Of a stretch of 64,000 bases of DNA, positions 39,449 to 48,349 are shown piece by piece; positions within the stretch are counted from its first letter, which is position 1, and each line of letters begins with the position of its first letter. The stretch comes from Vibrio sp. S17_S38 (GTDB lineage Bacteria; Pseudomonadota; Gammaproteobacteria; Enterobacterales; Vibrionaceae). The notes below the pieces were generated by a model. It saw only the letters and a program-made list of their open reading frames with translations. It was not told the DNA's origin and did no database searches. The translations under genes and the position numbers were made by a program. Location of the stretch: the NCBI RefSeq assembly GCF_014694375.1, contig NZ_JAAUWW010000019.1, positions 16,380-80,379 of the forward strand, given 5' to 3'.

Positions 39449-41320
39449 TTATCTTTCACCTAAAGTTAGGTGCTCCTGAATCACATCCAAAAAGGCATCG
39501 GCATATTTTTCAAGCTTACGCTGACCAACACCGTTCACCGCTAACATTTCGCCATAAGAGGTTGGCAGAATATCCGCCATGTCCACCAACGTCGCATCAC
39601 TAAACACCACATACGGCGGTAAGCCATCTTCATCTGCAATGGATTTACGTAACTTACGCAACTTAGCGAACAGTTTTTTATCGTAATTTTTAGTGACTAA
39701 TTTGTCATTTTTCGCCGATCGAACTGCGGTATCTAAACGCGGCACCGCTAACTGCAGTTCCATATCACCACGTAATAATGGGCGAGCTTCTTCGGTCAGT
39801 TGTAGCGTCGAATTTCGGGTAATATTTTGCGACAACAAACCTTTATGGATCAGCTGGCGCATAATGCTAACCCAATAATCATGGCTGTGTTCTTTACCAA
39901 TGCCATAAGTAGTGATTTTATCGTGCCCATTATCGCGTACTCGAATATTTTGCATGCCGCGCAGCACTTCCACGACATAGCCCACACCGAAGCTTTGATT
40001 AACCCGATACACACACGACAGCGCTTTTCTGGCCGCTTCCGTACCATCAAAATGCTTAGGCGGATCAAGGCAAATATCGCAGTTACCGCACGGTTTATGA
40101 CTGTATTCACCGAAGTAATTCAACAGAACTTGGCGACGACAGGTCTGCGCTTCAGCAAACGCACTCATGGCATTAAGCTTATGGCTTTCGACTTGCTTTT
40201 GCGGCCCTTCATCTTTTTCATCCAACATGCGACGCAGCCAGCTCATATCAGCAGGATCGTATAACATCACCGCTTCAGCTGGCAGACCATCTCGCCCTGC
40301 TCGACCAGTTTCTTGATAGTAAGATTCAATGTTACGCGGAATATCGAAGTGCAATACAAAACGCACGTTAGGCTTATTAATCCCCATGCCAAAGGCCACC
40401 GTGGCAACCACAATTTGAATATCATCTTTTTGAAACGCTTCTTGCACATACGCGCGCTCATCATTGTCCATACCGGCATGGTAACCCGCAGCTCGAATAT
40501 GGTTATTGCACAGCTTTTCGGTCACCATTTCGACTTTTTTGCGGCTGCCACAATAAATAATCCCACACTGACCTTTTTGGGTGGCGAGATAACGGATCAC
40601 TTGCGAAACGGGCTTGTGCTTTTCAAGCAAGGTATAGCGAATATTAGGGCGATCAAAGCTACCCAAATATTCTAAAGGGTTGTTCAATTCCAAGCGTGAG
40701 ATGATGTCTTTACGAGTTGCTTCATCCGCTGTTGCGGTTAACGCCATAACAGGGATATGTGGAAAACGCTGCTTAAGTTGCCCGAGCAAAGCATATTCGC
40801 GGCGGAAATCATGCCCCCATTGGGAAATACAATGCGCCTCATCCACCGCAATCATACTCAGCGGCAAATGCTCCAAACGTTCACTAAAATCACGGCTTAA
40901 GATCCGTTCTGGTGAGATATACACCATTTTTAGCTGACCATTATTCATGCGGTTATACACACGAATCAAATCTTCACGATCCATGGAGGAGTTGATGCAT
41001 TCGGCTGCCACGCCATTGGCTTTAAGTTGATCGACTTGATCTTTCATCAAGGAAATCAGCGGCGAAATAACAATCGTTAAACCGGAAAATAACAATGCTG
41101 GTACTTGGTAGCATAACGACTTCCCGCCACCAGTTGGCATAATAACTAAACTATCTTGCCCAGCTAATACACTGTCGATAACTTGCTGTTGACCCACACG
41201 ATAACTCTGATAACCAAACACATCCTGCAAAATTTGAGCAGCATTGTTTGCCGATGTTCGAATCGAGTCAGCTTGAGAAGGCTCTGGTGAGGAAGGTTCA
41301 GCGGTAACAGACGCAGGCAT
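39449..41320 (-). CDS. recQ: ATP-dependent DNA helicase RecQ
   Basis: The 623-residue 3'-5' helicase works in recombination repair and replication restart. It has Walker A (MPTGGGKS, residues 61-68), the DEAH box and aromatic loop (VDEAHCISQWGHDFR), helicase C-terminal motifs (GRAGRDGLPAEAVM), the zinc site (CRRQVLLNYFGE, CGNCDIC), a winged helix and an HRDC domain (about 540-620). The first 25 residues are a Ser/Glu/Pro-rich extension not needed for the fold, so a start nearer Ala26 is possible. It is divergent from rarD. Confidence 0.96.
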   Translation of the reverse strand: MPASVTAEPSSPEPSQADSIRTSANNAAQILQDVFGYQSYRVGQQQVIDSVLAGQDSLVIMPTGGGKSLCYQVPALLFSGLTIVISPLISLMKDQVDQLKANGVAAECINSSMDREDLIRVYNRMNNGQLKMVYISPERILSRDFSERLEHLPLSMIAVDEAHCISQWGHDFRREYALLGQLKQRFPHIPVMALTATADEATRKDIISRLELNNPLEYLGSFDRPNIRYTLLEKHKPVSQVIRYLATQKGQCGIIYCGSRKKVEMVTEKLCNNHIRAAGYHAGMDNDERAYVQEAFQKDDIQIVVATVAFGMGINKPNVRFVLHFDIPRNIESYYQETGRAGRDGLPAEAVMLYDPADMSWLRRMLDEKDEGPQKQVESHKLNAMSAFAEAQTCRRQVLLNYFGEYSHKPCGNCDICLDPPKHFDGTEAARKALSCVYRVNQSFGVGYVVEVLRGMQNIRVRDNGHDKITTYGIGKEHSHDYWVSIMRQLIHKGLLSQNITRNSTLQLTEEARPLLRGDMELQLAVPRLDTAVRSAKNDKLVTKNYDKKLFAKLRKLRKSIADEDGLPPYVVFSDATLVDMADILPTSYGEMLAVNGVGQRKLEKYADAFLDVIQEHLTLGER

Positions 41321-41327
41321 AAGATCT

Positions 41328-41408
41328 CAATTACTTTGGAGTTAGATACAGGCTTTAACCAATTACTTTGGCGCTAGATATAGACGTTAACTAGATATAG
41401 GCTTTAGC
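41328..41408. repeat. Imperfect 32-bp tandem repeat upstream of recQ
   Basis: Two adjacent 32-bp copies (41328-41359, 41360-41391) differ at about five positions and are followed by a 17-bp partial copy (41392-41408). They lie immediately 5' of the recQ start, in the 287-bp recQ/rarD gap. The rest of the gap shows no gene. Effects on the recQ leader are possible but not evident. Confidence 0.75.
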
Positions 41409-41607
41409 TAAGAAGTATAAGTGGCTAAATGGTCGGCTATTGTAGAGGGGTTTGGCTTAGATTGAAACTCTCGCTCTCATCTAGATTCTCGTATTCACTC
41501 ATTATTCATTTACAGCAATAAGGTTATAACTGCATTTCATTAGGTAAATCAATCCATCACTTTTATACTGCTTGACCTTAATTATATAAATAAAAGACAT
41601 AAATCAA

Positions 41608-42612
41608 ATGGATGATGAATTAAATCGAACCAAGCAAGGCGTGCTACTTGCGATAATGGCCTATATGATGTGGGGCATTGCGCCTATTTATTTTAAAGCA
41701 CTCGGTGAAGTATCCCCTTTTGAAATCCTTTGTCACCGGATTATATGGTCTTTTGTTTTCCTTGCCGCTTTACTGTACTTCACCAAGGGCTGGGAGCTGA
41801 TTAAGATCACACTCAAATCTCGAACCAAAGTATTCTATTTACTGGTGACATCGGTCACGATCGGCGTTAATTGGTTAGTTTTCATTTGGGCGATCAGCAT
41901 TGATCATATGCTAGATGCCAGTCTCGGCTACTACATAAATCCTTTATTTAATGTATTGCTCGGAATGATTTTCCTCAATGAGCAACTACGTAAGATGCAA
42001 TGGTTCGCGGTGGCGTTAGCCAGTATTGGTGTTCTGGTGCAATTAGCCGTTTTTGGCTCGGTGCCAATTATTGCCATTATGTTAGCGGTCAGTTTTGGTA
42101 TTTATGGTCTGCTGCGAAAAAAGGTCAATCTCGACGCCTTTACTGGGCTATTCATTGAAACCTTAGTCCTTTTGCCTGTAGCTTTGGTGTATTTATTTAT
42201 CTTTGCCGACAGCGCTACTAGTCACATGACTAATAACAGCGCACTACTCAATACATTATTAATTGCAGCCGGGATCGTCACTACCCTGCCTTTATTATGC
42301 TTTGCCGGTGCCGCGGTGCGCTTACGTCTAGCGACCTTAGGATTCATTCAATACATTGGACCAAGCTTGATGTTCCTATTGGCGGTGTTTGTCTACGGAG
42401 AAGCATTTACATCGGACAAAATTATTACCTTTGCTTTTATCTGGGCGGCGTTAATTCTATTTACTTGGGACGGATTAAAAAATAACTCAACCAATAAAAA
42501 ACAAGCCACAGCCTTAAAAGCCGCTACCGCTTTAGAAGTCGAAGTGACGAATGAAACATTAGTACAAGAGATTAATGAAGCAAGCCATCAAACCGACACA
42601 AAAGGATTATAA
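41608..42612 (+). CDS. rarD: RarD family EamA-type transporter
   Basis: The 334-residue protein has ten predicted membrane helices in two EamA repeats, with the RarD landmarks MAYMMWGIAPIYFKAL, PFEILCHRIIWSF and FIQYIGPSLMFLLAVFVYGE. RarD belongs to the drug/metabolite transporter superfamily; its substrate is unknown (chloramphenicol sensitivity gave the name). The 40-residue hydrophilic C-terminal tail is longer than in E. coli RarD (296). The next gene starts 9 bp later. Confidence 0.92.
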   Translation: MDDELNRTKQGVLLAIMAYMMWGIAPIYFKALGEVSPFEILCHRIIWSFVFLAALLYFTKGWELIKITLKSRTKVFYLLVTSVTIGVNWLVFIWAISIDHMLDASLGYYINPLFNVLLGMIFLNEQLRKMQWFAVALASIGVLVQLAVFGSVPIIAIMLAVSFGIYGLLRKKVNLDAFTGLFIETLVLLPVALVYLFIFADSATSHMTNNSALLNTLLIAAGIVTTLPLLCFAGAAVRLRLATLGFIQYIGPSLMFLLAVFVYGEAFTSDKIITFAFIWAALILFTWDGLKNNSTNKKQATALKAATALEVEVTNETLVQEINEASHQTDTKGL

Positions 42613-42621
42613 AGTTCTCCC

Positions 42622-43275
42622 ATGAATGAAATTAGCCTATTAATAACACTCGCCAGTGTACATTTTATTGCTTTAATGAGCCCAGGGCCTGACTTTGCCT
42701 TGATTGTCCAAAACACTAGCCATCATGGTCGACGCACCGGATTAACCATTGCGGCAGGATTGTCAGCGGGCATTTTGGTTCACTCAATTTTAAGCATAAC
42801 CGGAATCAGCTATTTGGTTCAGCAGCACCCAACCTTATTTTCGTTCGTACAAATATTAGGGGGAAGCTACTTACTTTATTTAGGGATTGGTGCATTAAAA
42901 AGTTTATATCAAACAAAAAAAGCAGTAACAGAGCCAAATGAGAATAAAAAAGCGAGTCGAATATTAAACAATCAAAAACAAGCTTTTTCTAAAGGATTCA
43001 TGACTAATATTTTGAATCCGAAAGCCTTGGTATTTTTTATTAGCTTAATGTCGTCTTTGGTTCCCGCCTCAATGTCGATTACAGGAAAAGTTTCCGCCGT
43101 CTTTATTTTATGGTCTTTGGCTCTATTCTGGTTTTCGTTATTGGCTTGGTTATTATCAACTAAGCGTTTGCAGAAAAAATTAGAATCTTGTGCGCACTAC
43201 ATTGATGGTATTTGCGGTGTAATTTTCACTTTAATTGGCTCCATTATTTTATGGCAAGCCATCTACCACCTTTAG
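42622..43275 (+). CDS. LysE/RhtC family amino-acid exporter
   Basis: The 217-residue protein has about six membrane helices and the family motif ALMSPGPDFALIVQN near 18-32, very like E. coli RhtC (threonine exporter), which also sits near recQ. Members export threonine, homoserine lactone or lysine; the exact substrate cannot be told. It follows rarD by 9 bp and is probably co-transcribed with it. No strong terminator lies before the CsrB-family RNA. Confidence 0.87.
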   Translation: MNEISLLITLASVHFIALMSPGPDFALIVQNTSHHGRRTGLTIAAGLSAGILVHSILSITGISYLVQQHPTLFSFVQILGGSYLLYLGIGALKSLYQTKKAVTEPNENKKASRILNNQKQAFSKGFMTNILNPKALVFFISLMSSLVPASMSITGKVSAVFILWSLALFWFSLLAWLLSTKRLQKKLESCAHYIDGICGVIFTLIGSIILWQAIYHL

Positions 43276-43311
43276 AAAAAGTGTCACTATACAGACTTTT
43301 GACCAGTCGCT

Positions 43312-43329
43312 TGTGCGAGATCTCTTACA
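43312..43329 (+). promoter_or_regulatory. VarA/UvrY (GacA) box upstream of the CsrB-family RNA
   Basis: The 18-bp palindrome TGTGCGAGATCTCTTACA matches the GacA/UvrY/VarA consensus TGTAAG-N6-CTTACA, with only two bases off in the left arm. It lies about 160-175 bp before the RNA start, the same distance at which UvrY acts on E. coli csrB. Confidence 0.82.
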
Positions 43330-43486
43330 AATAAGTGAGAATTTCATCATTCAACAATATAAAAACGCGCATAAAAATAACGCAACTCATTGATTTAAAA
43401 CAAATGACACTATTTTCAATATAATTTCATGTAATTAATGTGAACTTCGCCCATTGTTCTTGGTCGGTTTATCCGTAATATTAAAC

Positions 43487-43910
43487 CTGTCGGAAGGATA
43501 CTGACAGGAACAGGAAAGACCCAAGGATAGGTCATCTTCAGGATGAAGATTTGGTTACTTAGGATAGAGTAGCCAGCACGGAGTAAAATTGGACATTGAA
43601 TGGACGCAATCATTACTAGGATGGTAATGACTAAGGAAAGACGATGGACACCTCAGGATTGAGGCAAGGATTGAACATCAGGATGATGTAAAGGACACCG
43701 CTCAAGGAACAAGTGATGCGCGCTAATTAGGATGAATTAGTAGGCTAGGATAAGGCCAAGGACACCGCTAGGATGGCGATGAAAAGGAATATGCTGAAGG
43801 ATACAGCACTGCTATCAAGGATTTGATGCATGGAGCACTATTAGTAGCCGGATTGCTGCGAGTAAGACTATAACCCCGAAGAGCTTTTGCTCCTCGGGGT
43901 TTTTCTTTTT
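43487..43910 (+). ncRNA. csrB: CsrB-family regulatory RNA (CsrA sponge)
   Basis: This 424-nt stretch holds 27 GGA motifs on the plus strand, many in the loops of short hairpins (for example CTTCAGGATGAAG, CCTCAGGATTGAGG, CATCAGGATGATG), and ends in a GC-rich terminator (43874-43899) with U-rich tail. A promoter fits: TTGTTC (43454-43459), 16-bp spacer, TAATAT (43476-43481). A VarA/UvrY box lies upstream. CsrB RNAs bind many CsrA dimers and relieve CsrA repression. Vibrio carry several paralogues (csrB, csrC, csrD); which one this is cannot be told. Confidence 0.95.
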
Positions 43911-43926
43911 TTATTGCGATACAAAA

Positions 43927-43962
43927 CTTAATGGCTATAAAAAGCTTAATGGCTATAAAAAA
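43927..43962. repeat. 18-bp tandem duplication near cpxP terminator
   Basis: Two adjacent 18-bp copies (43927-43944, 43945-43962) that begin CTTAATGGCTATAAAAA and differ at the last base. The second copy supplies the U tract of the cpxP terminator. Confidence 0.8.
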
Positions 43963-43995
43963 TCGAGATCCAAATAATCATTTAGATCTCGATGC
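43957..43995 (-). terminator. Terminator of cpxP
   Basis: A 9-bp stem ATCGAGATC/GATCTCGAT (43962-43970 with 43985-43993) is followed on the minus strand by six U. Confidence 0.82.
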
Positions 43996-44024
43996 TTTAT
44001 ATCAATTTATAGATTAACTAGAGA

Positions 44025-44561
44025 TTACTTAGCTTTTTTCTCCGCACGATCTTTTCGATGCTCTTTCATTTTTTCCCATTTTTCCATGCACTGCTGATGT
44101 TGTGTTGCTTGAAGCTTTGAGAATTCTTGCTTTTGCTCTGGGGTTAATACGCTGAACATATCATGACGCGATTTTGTCATTTTCACTTGCTGTTCAACAC
44201 GATTATTCGCCATATCTTGTACCAATGAGCGGACTGCATTCTCATCAAATTTCTCGGCCATGACTAATTTTTGCATCTTTTCATGGTTCATTTTAAAAGC
44301 ATCTTTACCAGCTTTAAAATCAGCCTTCATTGCTTGTCGATCAGTTTGGCGAAGATCTTTCAATTTCGTTTTTTGAGCATCGGTTAAATTAAGTTGATGC
44401 CAGATCTTCATCTCACCTTTCATTCCGCATTGCCCACCGCCCATCATTCCATGATGATTTGACATGCTATCTTTGCTGTCAGCCAAAGCCGCCACTGAAC
44501 CGAGTGTTAATGGCGCTGCTACCAACATCAATACTGTTTTTTTCATTAAAGCATTCATCAT
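44025..44561 (-). CDS. cpxP: CpxP/Spy family periplasmic protein
   Basis: The 178-residue precursor has a signal peptide (cleavage near SVAALA/DSKDS), a His/Met/Gly-rich segment (HHGMMGGGQCGM) and the two LTxxQ motifs of the Spy/CpxP fold (LTDAQ about 60, LTPEQ about 140), with an all-helical basic body. CpxP restrains the kinase CpxA and aids degradation of misfolded periplasmic proteins. It diverges from cpxR, with a CpxR box between, as in enterics. The ATG follows AGGTAGG. Confidence 0.88.
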   Translation of the reverse strand: MMNALMKKTVLMLVAAPLTLGSVAALADSKDSMSNHHGMMGGGQCGMKGEMKIWHQLNLTDAQKTKLKDLRQTDRQAMKADFKAGKDAFKMNHEKMQKLVMAEKFDENAVRSLVQDMANNRVEQQVKMTKSRHDMFSVLTPEQKQEFSKLQATQHQQCMEKWEKMKEHRKDRAEKKAK

Positions 44562-44658
44562 TTACCTACCTATGTTCATATGAAATTGTGGAGTTAAGAA
44601 GCAAGATTGAGAGGAAATACTCGCTCCATGAAACTGCTGTAAGAATAGAGCGTATAAC

Positions 44659-44694
44659 GTAAAGGGGTGTATGATTTACGTAAAGGTATGTAAA
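44659..44694. promoter_or_regulatory. CpxR-binding sites between cpxP and cpxRA
   Basis: GTAAA-N5-GTAAA at 44680-44694 is a perfect CpxR box. Another GTAAA at 44659-44663 lies 21 bp away, on the same helical face. The cluster sits about 100 bp from each divergent start and should give phospho-CpxR control of cpxP and autoregulation of cpxRA. Confidence 0.85.
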
Positions 44695-44773
44695 TCGATG
44701 TCAAAACAGTCGTTTTAAAAACAAAATCAAGGATAATCACTCCATCATATCTCCTACATTTGAGGTCTCGAAT

Positions 44774-45457
44774 ATGGCACACATTCTACTTGTCGATGAT
44801 GATATTGAACTCACCGCATTACTTAACGACATTCTGACTTTAGAGGGTTTTGAGGTATCACAAGCCCATAATGGCGAAGAAGGGTTAATGATAATCAATG
44901 AGACTATTGATTTGATTTTACTCGATATTATGATGCCAAAAATGAATGGTATGGAAATGCTGAAACAACTTCGTCATCACTGGGAAACCCCTGTACTGAT
45001 GCTCACAGCAAAAGGTGAAGAGGTCGATCGTGTGATTGGTTTGGAGCTTGGAGCCGATGATTACCTGCCTAAACCTTTTAGCGACAGAGAATTATTAGCG
45101 AGAATTAGAGCCATTTTACGTCGGACTCAAATCAATAAAAACGAATCTAACAATAATCAAACTCCACATGACATCCAAATATTTCCGGGAAAACAAGAGG
45201 CTTACCTTCAAGATAAATACCTTGATCTCACCAGCACTGAATTTTCTTTATTGCATTATTTCTTAGAGCACATGGGTGACTCGATTAGTAAAGAAACGCT
45301 TAGCCTTGAAGTTTTGGGGAAACGTTTAAGCCCCTTTGATCGCGCCATTGATATGCATGTATCCAATTTGAGAAAAAAACTGTCTGAGCTTAATGGCGAT
45401 AAAGTACTTATTAAAACGCTGCGTGGACGTGGTTATTTAATGGTCGAGGCCGAATAA
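44774..45457 (+). CDS. cpxR: Envelope-stress response regulator CpxR
   Basis: The 227-residue OmpR-family regulator has a receiver domain with acidic pocket Asp8-Asp10 and phospho-acceptor Asp51 (LILLDIMMPKMNG), and a winged-helix domain (LTSTEFSLLHYF, RGRGYLMVEAE). CpxR activates genes for periplasmic folding and quality control. It has a CpxR box upstream and overlaps cpxA by one base (TAATG). Length matches E. coli CpxR (232). Confidence 0.96.
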   Translation: MAHILLVDDDIELTALLNDILTLEGFEVSQAHNGEEGLMIINETIDLILLDIMMPKMNGMEMLKQLRHHWETPVLMLTAKGEEVDRVIGLELGADDYLPKPFSDRELLARIRAILRRTQINKNESNNNQTPHDIQIFPGKQEAYLQDKYLDLTSTEFSLLHYFLEHMGDSISKETLSLEVLGKRLSPFDRAIDMHVSNLRKKLSELNGDKVLIKTLRGRGYLMVEAE

Positions 45458-46821
45458 TGAACTTGCCAAAGATCTCAAGTTTATATGGCCGTATATTTGC
45501 CATTTTCTGGCTCACAATGCTATTAGTCGCCGTCGCCATTATTACGATTTCAAGCCTAGATCCTCGTCAATTACACGATATACCAGCAGAACCTTTAGCT
45601 CGCCTGCAGCAGCATGCAAAAAAGATTACAGTACAATTTTCGGGCGCCTCATCTCTAAAAAAATCCATACGCGAAGTCGAGCACTACGATAGCGACAAAC
45701 AAATCGATTTTTACTTTGCTAATGAAGACTCTAACTGGGTAACACCTATTCATGGAATGCGCACCAGAGCACTCAATAATTTTATCACCTTGTCCGATAT
45801 TGCAGGTAAACCACAACAGCGCCTTTATAATCGATTAATGATTGCAGGGCCGCTCCCTGTCGTGATAGCAAAAACACCACTAAAAATGTATGTCACCATA
45901 AACTGGCATCGGCCTCCTCCTTTTTTATTACAACTTCTCGACCGCCCGATTCAACTCTTATTAGCTGTAATGTTAAGCAGCACCCCTTTATTATTATGGT
46001 TAGCTTGGGCACTGAGCCGGCCTGCAATGAGGCTTGAGAAAGCAGCGCAAAAAGTGGCAAGAGGTCTACTTGAGGTCGATCCTAATTTAGAAAGGGGCCC
46101 AACCGAATTTAAACAAGCTGGAGCCAGTTTTAATCAAATGGTACTGGCAATTAATAACATGATCCAAGGGCAACAACGACTGCTATCAGATATTTCACAT
46201 GAACTTCGTTCTCCGTTAACCCGATTACGCATGGCCAATGCATTAGCCATACGTAAGCAAGGTGAAAGTTCAGAACTCACTAGAATTGATACTGAAACTG
46301 AACGCTTAGAAGTTATGATTAATGCCTTACTTGAACTATCACGTAGAAAAGCGGACACACATCAAGTCCGTCAACACTTACTTGCCGAAGAGTTATGGAG
46401 AAGTATGGTGGATGACGCGCAATTTGAAGCCGAACAAATGGCCAAACAACTGCATTGCAATGTCATTCCTAAATGTTACTTAACAGGAACGCCGTACCTG
46501 CTTACTAGCGCTATTGAAAATGTGGTACGCAATGCCATTAAATACAGCAAGCATAATATTTGGTTAAATTTTTCATACCATAAACATGACATTAAAATCG
46601 TCGTAGAAGATGATGGTGATGGCGTTGATGAATTAGAATTAGAAGCCATATTTCGACCTTTTTATCGTGTTTCCACAGCCAGAGATCGAGATAGTGGCGG
46701 CACAGGTTTAGGCTTAGCCATTACTCACTCGGCAATCCACCAGCATAATGGCACCATTAAAGCGTCACATAGTAAGAAAGGCGGGCTTTGCGTTACTATC
46801 ACGCTTCCCGTCAATACTTAA
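45457..46821 (+). CDS. cpxA: Envelope-stress sensor kinase CpxA
   Basis: The 454-residue inner-membrane kinase has two membrane helices (about 12-32 and 163-186) flanking a periplasmic sensor domain, a HAMP domain (RPAMRLEKAAQKVARG), a HisKA domain with His248 (DISHELRSPLTRLRMA) and an ATPase domain (NVVRNAIKYS, EDDGDGVDELE, GGTGLGLAI). It senses envelope misfolding and phosphorylates CpxR. Its ATG overlaps the cpxR stop. A possible weak terminator (GACAGC/GCTGTC, 46856-46883) follows. Confidence 0.96.
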   Translation: MNLPKISSLYGRIFAIFWLTMLLVAVAIITISSLDPRQLHDIPAEPLARLQQHAKKITVQFSGASSLKKSIREVEHYDSDKQIDFYFANEDSNWVTPIHGMRTRALNNFITLSDIAGKPQQRLYNRLMIAGPLPVVIAKTPLKMYVTINWHRPPPFLLQLLDRPIQLLLAVMLSSTPLLLWLAWALSRPAMRLEKAAQKVARGLLEVDPNLERGPTEFKQAGASFNQMVLAINNMIQGQQRLLSDISHELRSPLTRLRMANALAIRKQGESSELTRIDTETERLEVMINALLELSRRKADTHQVRQHLLAEELWRSMVDDAQFEAEQMAKQLHCNVIPKCYLTGTPYLLTSAIENVVRNAIKYSKHNIWLNFSYHKHDIKIVVEDDGDGVDELELEAIFRPFYRVSTARDRDSGGTGLGLAITHSAIHQHNGTIKASHSKKGGLCVTITLPVNT

Positions 46822-46910
46822 CCAACCGTTGTGATGTGTTGCTGTAGATATTAATGACAGCAGCCTTTATACTCTCGGCTGTCTTTTATCTAAAAATACG
46901 AGTTACCTTT

Positions 46911-47390
46911 ATGTTCGATATCGCTTTATTTGAACCAGAAATTGCACCCAATACTGGCAACATTATTCGCCTTAGTGCAAATTGTGGCGCGAACTTGCAT
47001 TTAATTGAACCTTTGGGATTTGATTTAGAAGAAAAGAAAGTGCGTAGAGCTGGGCTGGATTATCATGATTTAGCCAGAGTAAAACGACATAAAGATTATC
47101 CTGCGTTTCTGGCATATCTACAGCAAGAGAAAGGCGATAATGTCCGAATCTTCGCTTGTACCACCAAAACCACTGGTCATCATGTTGATGCCGCCTTTCA
47201 ACAAGGCGATGTTTTATTATTTGGCCCTGAAACTCGCGGTCTTCCCGCGGAGGTCATTGAAAGTTTACCGATGGAACAACGGATCCGTATCCCTATGATG
47301 CCCGACAGCCGAAGTTTAAATTTATCGAATGCGGTGGCTATTATCGCTTTTGAAGCTTGGCGACAAATGGATTTTGGTGGCGCAATATAA
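46911..47390 (+). CDS. trmL: tRNA (cytidine/uridine-2'-O-)-methyltransferase TrmL
   Basis: The 159-residue SPOUT enzyme methylates the 2'-O of the wobble base 34 in tRNA-Leu. All motifs are present: [31 protein letters not shown] and [16 protein letters not shown] (trefoil knot). I start it at the ATG at 46911 ([13 protein letters not shown]), which gives the usual length; the frame is open for 19 codons upstream, but this part overlaps a probable cpxA terminator and is not conserved. It converges with fxsA. Confidence 0.95.
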   Translation: MFDIALFEPEIAPNTGNIIRLSANCGANLHLIEPLGFDLEEKKVRRAGLDYHDLARVKRHKDYPAFLAYLQQEKGDNVRIFACTTKTTGHHVDAAFQQGDVLLFGPETRGLPAEVIESLPMEQRIRIPMMPDSRSLNLSNAVAIIAFEAWRQMDFGGAI

Positions 47391-47415
47391 AACCTGAGAA
47401 CTCATTTCAAATAAT

Positions 47416-47454
47416 AAAAAAAGAGCGGGCCGTTATTAGGTTCGCTCTTTTACC
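47416..47454. terminator. Bidirectional terminator between trmL and fxsA
   Basis: A stem of 9 bp plus an inner 2 bp (47419-47427 with 47443-47451) has A-rich and T-rich flanks, serving both converging genes. Confidence 0.82.
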
Positions 47455-47510
47455 TTCCGCTCTCTCAACAAAACGATCCCGTTTCGAGAGTCTAAGTCGA
47501 CTTGCTAACT

Positions 47511-48011
47511 TTACTTATCTATTCGCTTATCTTCATCCGTTTGTTTTTCATACTCTCCTTCAAACACATCGCCTTGCTGATCATGCTCAGAGTAACGAAA
47601 TGGATCTTGCGAATGACTCGATTGAAATCCACTACCAAATGCTTGGTTCGCAGTATTAATTTTTATACGTTTCATCAATTGCTTAGCAAAGATAGCTCGC
47701 GGACCAGGAAGCAATATCATTATTCCCAAGAAATCCGTCATAAATCCAGGAACAAGAAGCAACACACCAGCAATCGCCAGCATGACACCTTCAACAATTT
47801 GCTGTGCGGGTAATTCACCTTGCTGTAAACGAGATTGCACTGACATCAAGGTTTGAATTCCTTGGCTACGTACCAAAGAAGCACCAACGATCGCTGTCGT
47901 CAACACAATGGCAATCGTTGGCCATAAACCAATCGCACCACCAACTTGAATAAACAAGGTGATCTCAATAATCGGAACCAAAATAAATAACACAAGTAAA
48001 ATAGCAAACAC
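47511..48011 (-). CDS. fxsA: FxsA family membrane protein
   Basis: The 166-residue protein has three or four membrane helices and the FxsA signature VPIIEITLFIQVG, then LVRSQGIQTL and LLLVPGFMTDFLGIMLLLPG-like segments (one residue differs here, GIMILLPG). FxsA modulates exclusion of phage T7 by the F plasmid when overproduced; its normal role is unknown. The start is set at a GTG at 48011 because GGAGG lies 5 bp ahead; a longer frame begins with TTG at 48065 without a binding site. It is divergent from aspA, whereas in E. coli fxsA also neighbours aspA. Confidence 0.88.
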   Translation of the reverse strand: MFAILLVLFILVPIIEITLFIQVGGAIGLWPTIAIVLTTAIVGASLVRSQGIQTLMSVQSRLQQGELPAQQIVEGVMLAIAGVLLLVPGFMTDFLGIMILLPGPRAIFAKQLMKRIKINTANQAFGSGFQSSHSQDPFRYSEHDQQGDVFEGEYEKQTDEDKRIDK

Positions 48012-48349
48012 AAACACCTCCAATAATCTTGTTATCAGTGTATGCCCTAGTGCTTGATACAACAAATAATAACCACTACAAAATGTAATAGATATCTTGT
48101 TTATCTAGTTAAAAACATTAAATTTACAACAAATGAATGACAATTCAGACTCAATATTAATACAAGTGAAGGGATACTTTTCATTTGGCAAATATAGGAG
48201 CACAAAAGTTTGATCTATGATCTATATTTATCACTCTAAAGGGGTATGATTGCAGCCAGAAAAAGACGCCTATTGTTCTAATGAATGGATTCTAAGCAAC
48301 ACGGCAAATATTGTATTTATTTAGCTTATACGCTTTAAGGATCATGTTT
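48012..48349 (+). other. aspA leader and promoter region
   Basis: No gene is seen in these 338 bp between fxsA and aspA. TATGAT at 48245-48250 is a good -10 element. A degenerate dyad beginning TTGAT at 48210 is centred near -41, where an FNR or CRP site would act, but its right arm matches neither consensus well. AspA in E. coli is under FNR and CRP control. Confidence 0.4.

Noticed and set aside
43416..43613. 65-codon minus-strand frame across the CsrB-family RNA start
   Set aside because: It lies over a clear structured RNA and its promoter; no binding site.
48209..48224. FNR/CRP-like dyad before aspA
   Set aside because: The left arm fits but the right arm matches neither consensus; kept only as a remark in the leader entry.
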